From Ligula intestinalis (taxonomy: Eukaryota > Platyhelminthes > Cestoda > Diphyllobothriidea > Diphyllobothriidae), in NCBI GenBank assembly GCA_036362985.1, contig JAYGXS010000004.1:8124046-8188045 (forward strand): 64,000 bases of DNA. Direction: 5' to 3'. The translations under genes were made by a program, and so were the position numbers. The stretch's first letter is position 1. Every line of letters starts with the position of its first letter. Of the stretch, positions 22,790 to 33,800 are shown in pieces. Below the pieces are notes generated by a model, which did not search any database, had not been told where the DNA came from, and was given only the letters and a program-made list of their open reading frames with translations.

Positions 22790-23100
22790 TTGGCAGATTT
22801 ACCGAAGTTGGTTGACCCAATTGTGAAAAAGCGAGCAGTGTAGGCGGGAAGGAATTCACGCGAAGCCATCGCTATACCGATTTGAGCTACGACGCCACGC
22901 CTACGCCGTGAATTTAATTACACTTGGATCGATTTTACCCGCCCAACGTTACAGCTCGTATGGAATTCACTAATATGGAACAGCAAGCTGACTGCCCAAG
23001 CAGGATTTCTTAAGCAATCAAGATAGAATCTACCAGAATGACTACTAGGCTGACTTAATTATTGAGATGTTTTGGCAGATTTGTTTAATTTAATTCCACT
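22790..23100 (+). repeat. Dispersed repeat family, copy 2
   Basis: Matches 17957-18240 in block order (TTGACCCAATTGTGAAAAA, TTAATTACACTTGGATC, CAGAATGACTAC). Includes a CTATACCGATTTGAGCTACG stretch that may be a decayed tRNA-like region. It lies just upstream of the UNG start on the other strand. Confidence 0.55.
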
Positions 23101-23485
23101 TTGACTGCCAAAAAACAGTCTGCCATGATGACTCGTTGTAATCTTTACCTAGCGTAAAATAGTCAACAATTTCTTGTAAGTAAATGTTTTTCCCTACGAA
23201 AACAAAGACACTGTTAAGAGTAAGATATCAGGGTTCAAGGCACTAGTAGCGTGTGTAAAGCCGCATATGTCACGAAAACGTCGATTCCGTAGACAAATTA
23301 ACCGGCCTGATCTACCATCTTACACCATACGTTTTGTGGGTTTGAAATTCCTTACCCAACATCCTGCCCTGGCCTAGAAGTCACAATTGTCTGAGGTGTC
23401 ATTGAACCGCTCGCTGACTGGGCCTATTACACGGTGAACAACATTAAAGGCGTTATAGACTCAACTGTCTTCATTCTCACAAAGC

Positions 23486-23991
23486 ATGTTTCTTGACAGG
23501 GTTCCGCGAGCATCGAGCGCCCTCCCATCAAACACTCAGTCACGGAGTGCAGCATTATTTGCAAAGGAAAATAAACCTCTTGATACCGCAAAGACTGAGA
23601 CATATGCTAAAGCATCTCTCTCCCGAAAATTCTTGCCTGAGTACGACAGACCAGTCGAGCGAAGTTAGTGCAAGGACTGCTTTTTCGAGAACGTATGCGA
23701 ATTCCGAGGAAAAAAGGTTTGAAATCACTGACCCGACCGATGCAGCACGGAAGCCATGGAGAAAATGTCAGACTCTACACTACGCTTGTGGATATAACTG
23801 AGGCCTCCGACGCCGTGTCTAGAAGCGTTCTCTGGAAAATATTAGAATGGTGTAGATATTCAGAACGGTTCGTATTAATGATTGAATTGCCTGATGACGA
23901 CACACGCTGTCTCGGCGACAAAGCTAACGAAACAGAGCTGCCTTCTCATCCCACCAGTCCCCAGCAGAAATTAATTGCCGCCAAAAGTTGA
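23486..23991 (+). pseudogene. RTE-like reverse transcriptase fragment
   Basis: Near 23765 the translation LYTTLVDITEASDAVSR followed by LWKILEWCRYSERFV matches the RT palm block of RTE-type LINEs (LYTTFVDLTKAFDTVSR, GLWKIL..FG.P..F). The Asp of that block is kept, but the Phe of KAFD reads Ser. The following residues decay and no YADD box follows. Upstream frame 23486-23668 is in a different phase and may be part of the same relic. Confidence 0.6.
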
Positions 23992-23999
23992 CATTTTCG

Positions 24000-24420
24000 A
24001 CGATTGCAGCGACCGCCTTTGCTTGGCTTTTGATGGTAAATAATGGGTTTTTATTATTCAGATTACTTTCCATTCTCAGAAAGAACTCGTTAACAATGTC
24101 GTCTTTACTTAATCCATCAGGCAGCAGCCTCGTTCAGAAATGTTTTAAGCGTTCTACCTCTTCAATTTGACTCATGCCTCCTCCCGGTCAGGGATGCATC
24201 TCAGAACCCCTCTGTTCTTTCCAGCGTTTATCGGTCAACTAACAAGAGGATATCGTCAGCGCAGTTTAGATCAATTAGCCGGTGCCCAAGTGCACTCTCA
24301 ACGTCATCGACTGTGTGTAGTTCGCTGTTGTAGTTGAAAAGGATTGATGACAGGATACAACCGCTTTCTGACACTAGAGCAGACATCGAATGGTTGGGAC
24401 AGGCTTTTTATGAACCAGAA
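24000..24420 (-). pseudogene. RTE-like LINE fragment, inverted relative to 23486-23991
   Basis: Similar to 46430-46790 on the same strand: shared blocks include TCTACCTCTTCAATTTGA (TCTACTTCTTCAAGTTGA there) and GGTCAGGGATGCA. This is the stretch after the YADD box of an RTE element. Frame destroyed by several changes. Confidence 0.5.
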
Positions 24421-25079
24421 CTCACGCATTGATGGCAATAATTTTTGCTGATACATCAAGTAGCTCCACTATCATCCATCACAGGGATTGACGAGTACGA
24501 TCGCAGACGGCCGTCAGCTGCTAAAAGCTATGCCGAAATACTGTGTGTCGTGTGCTTGAAGTCTAGATATATTATAGGCATCTTCAGATATTATTTCTCA
24601 TCCAACACCGGCATCTACAGCAATAATCCAAACATCAAAAAACTCAAAACACACCGTAAGCCTTACATTGCTACTCTGTGGCGATGAGACCCGGAGATGC
24701 CACTAAAACTAGGCTAGAAAATTAAAACTCTTCAATGTAGACCATCATGAAGTAATATCAAAGAGACGGTGACAGAGACAGAATCCGAAATCTCAAGTCC
24801 CGGAGCCGCATGCCACGTCCAAGTCCACCTAACCACGACGGACTAGACAAAATTCTAAAATAACTGATGTAAATATGTCTAAGCGACTGCTGTGATACGA
24901 TTTCGTAAAGCGTACTCCCAAACTAGGTCATATTTAAGATAATCCCCGAGTGCCCTCAGATTAACCAAGCAACGGCTCTCGAAGCCCACCGAAAGTAAAA
25001 TTAAAAGGCAGAACTGCAAATACATCACTGGTCCGCTTCTCTAACTATGTCTTTACCTTCGAAGCCCATTCAGGATACG

Positions 25080-25330
25080 AACAACTTACAATTCGCCGCG
25101 CTATCGACTTGACCTACCCGGCCGCCGCAGATCAACGTATCACCACCTTCGAGTATGCCCTTCCAACCTGTCCTCACTGTAACGGCACGTTCAAGTTCCG
25201 GTTTATCCTGATCGAACATGTTCATAGTCACCAAAATAGCGAAAAGAAGATGACCTCCGAGAGTACAGCCTATATAGTAAATAGCCTCATTGTGACTGAC
25301 CATTCCAGTCACACACTGACGTGATAGAAT
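25080..25330 (+). pseudogene. Remnant with a C2H2 zinc-finger pattern
   Basis: The frame at 25109-25324 contains CPHCNGTFKFRFILIEHVHSH, which fits C-x2-C-x12-H-x3-H with the conserved Phe and Leu of a classical C2H2 finger. It is preceded by ITTFEYALP. Similar single-finger ORFs occur as repeated sequence in flatworm genomes, but I cannot verify membership here. No start or splice context supports a host gene. Confidence 0.35.
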
Positions 25331-25639
25331 GCATGAAAATAAATTGCAGAGGATCTGAAGAGACAAGGTCTGGAGCACCGGCGAACATACATCAATACAC
25401 TATCCACGCACAGCCAACCACTTTGAGGGCCCCTTTGTTCACACAAGAAAGGTAACTTCGGTATCGCCCATAAACTCCGTGCATACTCCCCTAACACACG
25501 CAGTCATCGCACGAGGCTTTGTGGTCACATCCGCGTACATACCCCAGCCACAAATCACTCGTGAATCAACTTGCCTTTGAAGTTTGCCGTGTGACACGCG
25601 ATGGGTGAACCAACCACAGTTCTCGATCTAATCAACATT

Positions 25640-28600
25640 CACCCGACCGCCTGGGACAGGTCATTATTTTATGAAAGAAAATGACTGTCGAACTTGTCAC
25701 TACAAACAACCAAACGCGCATTAAGACTAATCATTTGCAGTTATGGCTTCGCACCTGCGCCGAAACCCAATCTGTTTTCGGAAATAAGGTCGAAGCCCGA
25801 CGACTACTCGTTAAACTACCTTGAAAATGTAAAATGTATGACCGCCTGAAGTAGGCCTGGTATGTGCTGAGGTGGGAACCACATCAAAAGTTGCATACAC
25901 AGACGGGCTGTCCGGCTTCGTTAGGCACTGAAACCACGCCTACGTTCAGGCTCGAATCAGCCCAGAGTAAATGCGTATCAGGTGCGCAGCATTATGAAGA
26001 CTTCAGTCAGTGCCACCGCGTAAGACGATTTAAGAACTCGTCAGCTGCGACGGTTTAAAATCGCATACTGGAAGCAATTGCAAAAAACTGTTTCTCGCCC
26101 ACATAACGTGTGCAGCTAAATACCCCTGTGCTGGCACAGAGTGAAAATTCGAAGCTAAATGAAAATGCAAATGATAATCTCATAGTTTAGTGTGTTCATA
26201 CTGCACCACCGCGAGCACACATACACGCTGTAGAAGCCACATATACGTAGAGGCCAGGCAGGTAACGCAATAGATTATACAAGGAGCGAGTATAAGCGTA
26301 CAGTTTCTAACACACATACACCAACAAGAGAAAATCAAAGCAGATCGATGTACGAAGAGTCGATCAACTAGAAATAACTTCCTAAGTGTTTGTAGACTTT
26401 TGAGGGCAGGTACACACATCAAATTATATCTCTGTATACTAGACTTAGGTCAGTTGAGTCACCCGTTCGGAGGGTCAATAAGATTGTTTAGTAGCACGGC
26501 CGTGTGCTCTAAGTTCTTTTCAACTATTATTCAGACAGCTGAATAATAGGCTTTTAACTAAACTGCAGAAATACCGACGATAGAAGGAAATTCAACCTAA
26601 AATACGACCTAGGTTGGCGAGCAACAGCGAAAGGCAAGATGACAAACAAGTACACTATGAGGTCTATAAGAGAATAAGATTGATGGTTTAGGTATATTTT
26701 TATTTGTAGAAGCGGACGCAAAAGAATGGGTTAGCGTTGCAAGAAATGCAGGTGGCCATGGAGATTCGAACTTCCGAAGAAACGGTTCTTGAGAGAATGC
26801 AATCGCCTTACAACATCTGTCAACTTATCACTTTCTTAGGTCATGAGTTCCCATCGGTGTAGTGAGAGTCTGGTGCTAACCGACACTGAACCCTTAGCTA
26901 ACTGGACGCACGCGCACAAAGTCTATGCGAACGACATTAAGCTGAAGAGGAGCTTTGCTGCCACTATAGTGGCGGAGTTCTGTACGCTCTCTTGCTATTG
27001 AAGACAATGATCTAGACAAAGGCGGACAAAGCAAGTAGGACTGTTCTATTATTCTTTTTATAGTAGGCATCATACCTAAGATTCTTCGGTGGACGTGACA
27101 CTGAAGATTTTGCGCGCCGCATATACACCTCTATTTTTCGAAGATAGTATAGCGACCGCCGTAAACTTTCAAGGGTCAAATAAAAAGTCGGTGCTGGGAT
27201 CGTCTATTTTATATGGACTTATTAAAGGTGAGTAGTCGCGTTTTTACGTGAACGTCTACTTTTTCATATATATACGTCTACTTTTATATATTGAGTGAAA
27301 GAAGGACGGGCACGGCTGCTCTGAGCTGGAGGCCGCGTTTACTTTACATCTGAGACGGTGCTTGAACATCGTTGAGAAACGCCTACGAAGGAATCCATTC
27401 ATGCAAACAGCTGATGGTGAAGCTTTCAGTTCCACTCTACAGACATTACTTTTTGACGAAGGTGTAGGCCCTTCAACCTCTACTCCAAGACCCGCCATGT
27501 AGGCGTGAAACATTAACTCTTATATCAACTCTTATATTTCCTCATTTTAGTACTTTACTTTCATATACTTAATAAAATTTAATCAACTTTTCTCATATTT
27601 ACCTCACTTTCGTTGTATACCATATGATTTTCCTCTCGGAATGGGAAGACGCGAATACGAAATTCATTTATGGACGGGTTATATTCTGCAATGTACGGCG
27701 CACTAGATGATGGTAGGGGGGGGGGGCAAGGTAGCACAAACGCGTGTCTACATACTTCAGAGGAATCTGGTTAGGTTAATATCGGGCCCCTGCGCAAAGC
27801 GGTTAATCCACCTTTTCGTCTATATCACCATATGTCGCCATGACGATATAGGGTATACATCAACAAAGCGGACAGTTGCGATATGCGGGCTATATTGCCG
27901 TAGACATAGCCTGTTATTAGGGTACTTGTTTTGTCTGCCTTTCAGCTTGATTAAGACAACCTCGTGTTTACGACAAAGGAACGCCTCAACAGATTAATAC
28001 CCACTGTGATTTAATCAAAACTGCTAATGGATATCAATGTCAGGAGAAGGCCAAATTTCGCCGGATTAATCCGACTGGCCTAATATTGCATAGTCCCGAG
28101 TGTTCTGAATCTGGAGATAAGATTGACGGACAAAATCTTGAATATATTCGCTTTATAGTGCCCTTGCCAAGTACACCAATAAAACCGATATAGGGTAGGG
28201 CTTTCTTGTGAGCCAACCTAATGGTAAAAGGAAATGCTCCGATATTTTTTGGTCTGTAGGCTTTCTTTTCGGACTTTTCTGTCCTACCCCGATCCTTTTT
28301 AATTAAGTAAAACAATTACAAGCGTTTTTAAGTCCTGTTTTATTTCACTTTGTGCGCAATTAAATGGCCTCTGGTTTGCTCCACCTTTTAATTGCGATTA
28401 AGACACAAGTACCGTAAGATATTCGGGTAAGGGAAACTTATTTTCAGGCGATCTGACAAGAAAGCTTACCCGATATACAGTAAACTGGAAAAGGAAATAA
28501 AATTGACCCAAATATTATTAAACACATGGCTATCTATGTGGTCTCGTAGTGCAGATCTTAAGTATTGACGTGACTTGGTTACATGACCCTGTGGGCTCTT

Positions 28601-28700
28601 AACTTATGCGTTGTTTATATTTATCAATTTTCCAAATTTTGTTTTAACTAAAATACATCACTTTCGATTCTGACCGCATGCTCTTCGCTAGCAACTTTCT
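25640..28700. other. No identified gene
   Basis: AT-rich DNA with short frames only. Noted: a run of about ten G at 27717-27726 and a TACGTCTACTTTT near-repeat at 27252-27283. Confidence 0.35.
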
Positions 28701-29210
28701 TGCTAACAACTCTCCACAGCTCAATTTCTCTCCTCACCTGCCGCTGTTTCCTTCACCCTTCAACGACACCTTTCTCTGGTGATCATTCCCGGGCTCAGGA
28801 GAATCCAACAGCAATATACCAAAGAGATTTCTCTCAAATCTCACAATTGCGACCCAATGAACTTGAATCCCAGTTTTCACGAAGTCATCCTTTTGCAAGT
28901 CGATTTCTTGACTATTGCTTGCAAGGATCGTGAAGGATCTAAGGGAGTTGTATCATTTCTTAATCTTCATTGTTATCCTCGTATACCGTTTTTACACATT
29001 TTCTACTAGGATAGCCTGGTAAATTACTCACTAGTGGTAAGCCTACGCAAGAAAGTGTTCCTTTGCATTTTTTTAAGACGTTTTGTATATTTGTAGTGAT
29101 AAACCCTCTACAAATTTGTTGACCCTGTTTCTATCGTTATCCACGTCTTACAATTTATTACATTCACCCGTTTTTTCCCGTTTGATTCTGCCATTCATAC
29201 GTTTTTCACT

Positions 29211-30226
29211 ATGGGTGACAAATACCAAAACTTTTTTGAAGTAGAAGAGGATACTTCTTCTAATAAGTCGTGCACACCAGGCGATCATGACGAGCCTATT
29301 GCTTTTCAGATAGCCATTAAGCTACCTAAGTACGAGGTTCGTGATCCAACCATCTGGTTCAAACAGGTCGAGGCCGTTTTCGCCTCACGCAAGCTTACTG
29401 GTGAACATACGCGTTACGCGTACGTCGTACAGTACTTACAATTTGATGTCGCTTTCGCAGTTCGGGATCTCCTTGATCCTATCCCTAAAGTTAAGCCCTA
29501 CTCTAGCTAAAAACAAGCTATTCTCTAACGTACGGCAAAATCCGCCGATGGTAAGCTTCGTCAGCTCCTCAACAATGTCGAACTTGGTGATAAAACTTCC
29601 TATTCTCTGATGCGCCACATGCGTCACTTGCTTGCTGGTCGCACATTAGACGATTCTATTTTCCGTCGCATCTGGATGGATAAATTACCCCATCCAATGC
29701 AACAGGTTCTCGCCCTACTCGACGACAATTTTCCGCTGACCAAACTCGCGGAGCATGCAGACCGAATTCAACAATGCTACCCAGGTACTAGTTCGTACGC
29801 TTTGAACCAAACCTCGACCTCAGTACCTCAGCATGCTGTCTCCCAGGTTTCCGCCTCATGCTCCGACCGTAAACCAGATAGTCGTACGCAGCGAAAGTCC
29901 ACTAAATCACTTGGTACCTCATCTCTACTGTCTAGTTCACCCTTCCAACCGATTCGAGACGTTCCAGCCAACAGAGATGACGACCTGCAGGATCTTAAAG
30001 ATACTGTCAGGTTATTGTGCTCTCAAGTGAGCACAATGTGTTCCACACTCAACCGGCTACAAACCGGTCGCCCCTCTACAAACCGCAATCGCTCTAATTC
30101 AAAAGAGCGTGCAGACGACAAAGTCTGCTGGTACCACCGCACATACGGCCCGAATGCTATTAAATGCGTCCCGCCCTGTTCTTACGCTAGACGTTCCCTT
30201 TCGGTAAACGGCGCCGCCAGCCAGTA
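29211..30226 (+). pseudogene. CsRn1-like Gag
   Basis: Starts MGDKYQNFF at 29211; the frame shifts near 29505 and continues to TAA at 30224-30226. It contains a capsid-like region (WFKQVEAVFASRKL, MQQVLALLDDNFPLTKLAEHADRI in pieces) and ends with CWYHRTYGPNAIKCVPPC at about 30126-30180: C-x2-H-x9-C-x3-C, the atypical CHCC box of CsRn1-clade Gag instead of the retroviral CCHC knuckle. One frameshift breaks it. Confidence 0.8.
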
Positions 30227-30520
30227 ATGGCGATGACTGGTGGTGGCCCATCGCGACACAGTCACCTGTTTTATGTGACTGACAAGTCCACTGGGTTCCG
30301 TTTATTGATCGACACCACTGCCGAGGTTAGCGTTTTACCGCTCCCTCGTCGTCATAATATCCAGCCATCGCAGTTTACACTGCAGGCTGTGACCAACACT
30401 ACTATCACCACGTTCGGTCAATGGTCCCTTACTTTAGACCCTGGGCTTCGCCGCCGCTTCCAGTGTGTTTTCATCCAGGCTGACGTCAAGTCGCCTATCA
30501 TTGTAGTGGATTTCCTGTCG
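30227..30520 (+). pseudogene. Retroelement aspartic protease fragment
   Basis: The frame continues with HLFYVTDKSTGFRLLID, then TTAEVSVLP. The aspartic protease triad is normally D-T/S-G; here it reads D-T-T, so the catalytic Gly is lost. The later I-I-V-x-D-F-L block (SPIIVVDFLSRF) is present, then the reading frame runs into unrelated DNA at about 30520. Confidence 0.75.
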
Positions 30521-31198
30521 CGTTTCCTGTCGCTTCCAAACGAAGACTGCACATTTTTCTTAACACTGATTCTATTAACCTTTTATTCTCCTCATATTTT
30601 ACAAGCAGCTTTCTCCATGACTCCGAGAAAGGACCATCGGCAATTAAGGAGATCCTCTTGAAACTATTCTCTTTGCCTCGTGTCCCCCGAGAACCTAGAT
30701 GTTTCCATTAATCACCGCTGAATCAAACGAAGCCATGCGGATGTACTCAGTCTAAAATGCTGTGGTTTCGTTGACTACTAACCTTCATCAGACCTCCCAC
30801 ACCTATTTCTGCTCTACTACTATGTTCCTACTACTATCTTGCTAAGCAGTTTTTTTCTCTTACACACTTTTGGAACATGGAGGCTCGTTGAACTCTGTCT
30901 CCATTTTCACTGTAAGAGTTTTTTTAACTGCCATAAGTTTTAGGTTTAAGTTACAATGACGAGGCCCTTCCGGCATAAATTATAATATATATATATTTAT
31001 TTATTTATTCACAATTACCTGCAAAACATTGCTAAATGTTGCCCCTAAAGGACAATTTCTGCTGACCTTATTACGACTTTCTACGTCTATTTGCACATTT
31101 TGTCAAATTCTTTTTCGAATTTTTATTTTTTCGAAATTAACATTGTACAGATAGTGCCGTACCGGCGCTGAAAAATATAAATTCTGAATTCCAAATTT
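30521..31198. mobile_element. LINE-like insertion between gypsy protease and RT
   Basis: The gypsy frame stops at DFLSRF and resumes at 31199 with the expected [14 protein letters not shown]. The intervening DNA holds a GAGGCCCTTCCGGCATAAAT stretch and an AT-rich (TTTA)n tail at about 30985-31011, resembling the palindrome-plus-tail 3' ends of the CR1-like elements in this window, and shares a CAGTTTTTTTCTCTTACACA-like block with 33565-33590. A further 190 bases after the tail are unassigned. Confidence 0.65.
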
Positions 31199-31199
31199 C

Positions 31200-32033
31200 G
31201 GCCTCACAGTTGACCTCAAACACCAGAAGTTGCTAGACCCTACCAGTCAGGTATTTACTGTCGGGGTAGTTTCGCGTGAGCCTTCTGCTGGCATTCACTT
31301 GGCTGTGCCAAGCCCGCCATTTTCTGACATCTTGAGGGATTATCATTCCCGCTCTAAGCCCTGTCAATTCACGGAGCAGGTTCAACACGCCGTTCGCCAC
31401 CATATCACTACCACCGGCAGAACGGTCCACGCTCATCCGCGTCGGCTTCATCCTGAGAAGTTGCAGATCGCGAAAAACGAATTTGAGCACGTGTTGAATT
31501 TGGGGATCATCCGTCCTTCGTCCAGTCCATGGGCTTCACCACGGCACATGGTTCCCAGACAGTCATCCAATGTTTGGTGGCCATGCGGTGATTATCACGC
31601 GCTAAATCGAGCTACAGTCCCGAACCGGTATCCGAGACCCCATATTCATGGCTTTTCACACATGTTAGCTGGTAAGAAGATTTTTTCCAAGATTGACCTC
31701 GTGCGAGGATATCACCAAATACCGGTCGCGGAGGAGGACATCCCTAAAACCGCCGTCACGACACCATTTGGCCTGTTCGAATTCCTTCGAATGCCTTTCG
31801 GTTTGCGGAACGCGGCCCAAAAGTTTCAACGTTTTGTCTATGACATTTTGCGCGGTCTCTCCTTCACGTTCGTGTATATGGATGACATCCTTGTCGCAAC
31901 CTCGTCCACCGAGGAACACGTGGAGCACTTGCGCCAATTTTTCGATCGTTTTCAACAAAATTATCTGCAGCTTAAACTCGATAAGTGTCTTTTTGGCGTC
32001 ACTTCTCTGGATTTTGTTTGGCCCTCATCTTGA
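31200..32033 (+). pseudogene. Gypsy reverse transcriptase domain
   Basis: The frame contains [59 protein letters not shown] and [10 protein letters not shown], with the catalytic YMDD intact near 31878. At about 32015 a frameshift occurs; the continuation (SFPAPKSITQIRCFIGLINY) is in another frame from 32064. The open frame here is 267 codons from 31230. Confidence 0.9.
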
Positions 32034-32063
32034 AAAACATGGGATCACACCCTCCCATAGAAG

Positions 32064-33140
32064 ATGCAAATCGCGTTGTCTTTTCCAGCCCCGAAGTCCA
32101 TAACTCAGATCCGCTGTTTCATCGGCCTAATCAACTACTACCGGCGTTTTATACCAAATTGCACCGCCACCCTGGCACCTTTGACGGATCTTTTGAAGTC
32201 AAAGGCCAATACGTTTCAACTTTCACCCAGTGCTCTTGAAGCATTCGAGGCAGCCAAGAAAGCACTCGCGGATGTCACCCTGCTTCATCATCTGAGCACC
32301 GATGCTGATACACCGCTTATTCTGACCACCGATGCCTCAAACATTGCCGTCGGCGCAGTTCTGCAGCACAGGTCCACAGCCAGTTGCAGCCGCTAGCCTT
32401 CTTTTCTAGGAAGATTCAGCCGGCGCAGACTCGCTATAGTACTTTCTCGCGCGAACTTCTCACCATTTACCTGACCATCTGACATTATCGCCACCTGCTC
32501 GAGGGGAGAGATTTCCAGGTCCACACGGATCACAAACCTCTCACTTACGCCCTCAAAGCTAAGCCCGATCGATATTCACCGCGCTAAATACGTCACCTTG
32601 ACTAGATACCTCAATTCACCTCAGACATACGCTATGTCCGTGGTGATGAGAATGTCATTGCTGATGCCTTGTCCCGTCCAGAGGTCAACGCTCTTACCAC
32701 CACGTTAGAGCTGGTGAAGCTTGCGGAAGCGCAGGCGCTTGATGACTCCATCATTGAAATGCTTGCGTCTTCTGTGCTTCAGTTGCGTGAGGCTCCCCTC
32801 TCAGCGTCGCCAGGCTCAATCGTGTGTGATTTTTCTGCAGGTACCCCTCGTCCAGTGGTTCCCCAATCCTACCGTAAAGTCGTTTTTGACCATTTCCATT
32901 CGCTATCCCACTACCGTGTTCGCGCCGGCCGCAAGCTCATCGCAGCTCATTTCGTCTGGCCGAAGAAGAACGGCGACATTGCAACTTGGACTTAGCCTGC
33001 CAAAAGAAAAAAAGTCCAGCAAAACACCGTTTCACCCCCCTGTGAGTTCGCGGTTCCTGACCCCATTTTCACCACATCCACATGGATTTAGTCGGTCCGT
33101 TACCCACACCTCGCGGTTTCACACACATTCTGACTGCTAA
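32064..33140 (+). pseudogene. Gypsy RNase H and integrase N-terminus
   Basis: After the connection region (NYYRRFIPNCTATLAPLTDL) the RNase H opens with LILTTDASNIAVGAVLQ near 32320. Frameshifts follow near 32380-32400 and stops near 32480-32610. The integrase zinc-binding region (HFHSLSHYRVRAGRKLI) is near 32890-32945. The catalytic core is cut right after its first conserved block: DLVGPLPTPRGF-like, then HILTA at about 33130. Confidence 0.8.
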
Positions 33141-33800
33141 ATAAATAAATAAATTTTATATTTTAGACCCTCTAAAACAATCTACAGAGTCAAACTTTGC
33201 AGCCATCTTTCATCCGCTCATCTTTCCCACTATCATGGCCAAATACTTATAACCTTTTTCCTCATTTTTACTCTAATGATGGTCTTCTCGGTCTCTGATG
33301 ATGAGAGTGGAGAATTCTTATGTTTCCGCCAATTTGTCGGTGGATTATGCTGTCTGAAAGAGCGTATTTCCGACATCCCGTGACCTCTACGGTCCCCTTT
33401 TGGTTTCGACTCTGTTGTCCACGATGAGGTCTTCCTGTCACACCTGCATTATGTTATATGATACCTCCCATGATGAGGATCTTTCCGAACCCTCACAGTT
33501 TCCCATAAACGGCACGATTCCATTGCACTGCATCAAATCAATCGAGCTATTCATTTTAGATTGAAGCAGTTTTTCTCTCCTACATTTTTTCAAACCGGGA
33601 CTCTTTGAATTCTGCCCTCGATCTCCCTTATATGAGATCATTTCAGTGCTTCTTCCCTAGTTAACCATACCTACTTAATACTGTTTGTTATCCTTTGAAA
33701 CGACGGCACGTTGTATATCGGATCTGATTCAATATGTATAACATATTATTCGTTCCTGTTTATAATGAAGGGATCCCTTCTGCCTTAAATAAACCATGTG
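33141..33800 (+). mobile_element. LINE-like 3' region abutting the gypsy truncation
   Basis: Begins with (AAAT)n at the gypsy breakpoint and ends near 33770-33790 with GAAGGGATCCCTTCTGCCTTAAAT, the same architecture as GAAAGGGCCCCTTGGGCCTTAAAT of the CR1-like elements. It shares a CAGTTTTTCTCTCCTACATT block with the 30521-31198 insertion. No coding sequence found. Confidence 0.5.

Larger units (their letters stand above)
29211..33140 (+). mobile_element. Ty3/gypsy LTR retrotransposon, CsRn1-like, broken
   Basis: Internal region in canonical order: gag (29211-30226), protease (about 30227-30520), RT (31200-32030), RNase H (about 32060-32640), integrase front end (32640-33140). Protein order, the Gag CxxH..C..C box and the RT sequence point to the CsRn1 clade first described from Clonorchis. 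It is interrupted between protease and RT by about 680 bases of LINE-like DNA and stops at the start of the integrase core (reading GFTHILTA) where an (AAAT)n-bearing sequence begins. I could not identify LTRs or a primer-binding site. Several frameshifts: not functional. Confidence 0.85.

Noticed and set aside
23486..23668. Independent gene upstream of the RTE fragment
   Set aside because: Short, overlaps other frames and adjoins the RT relic; no own motif.
30766..30791. Second hammerhead-like candidate on the minus strand (CTGATGA ... GAAA)
   Set aside because: The interval between the two boxes does not form a helix adjacent to the core; only a 3-bp pairing away from it is possible.
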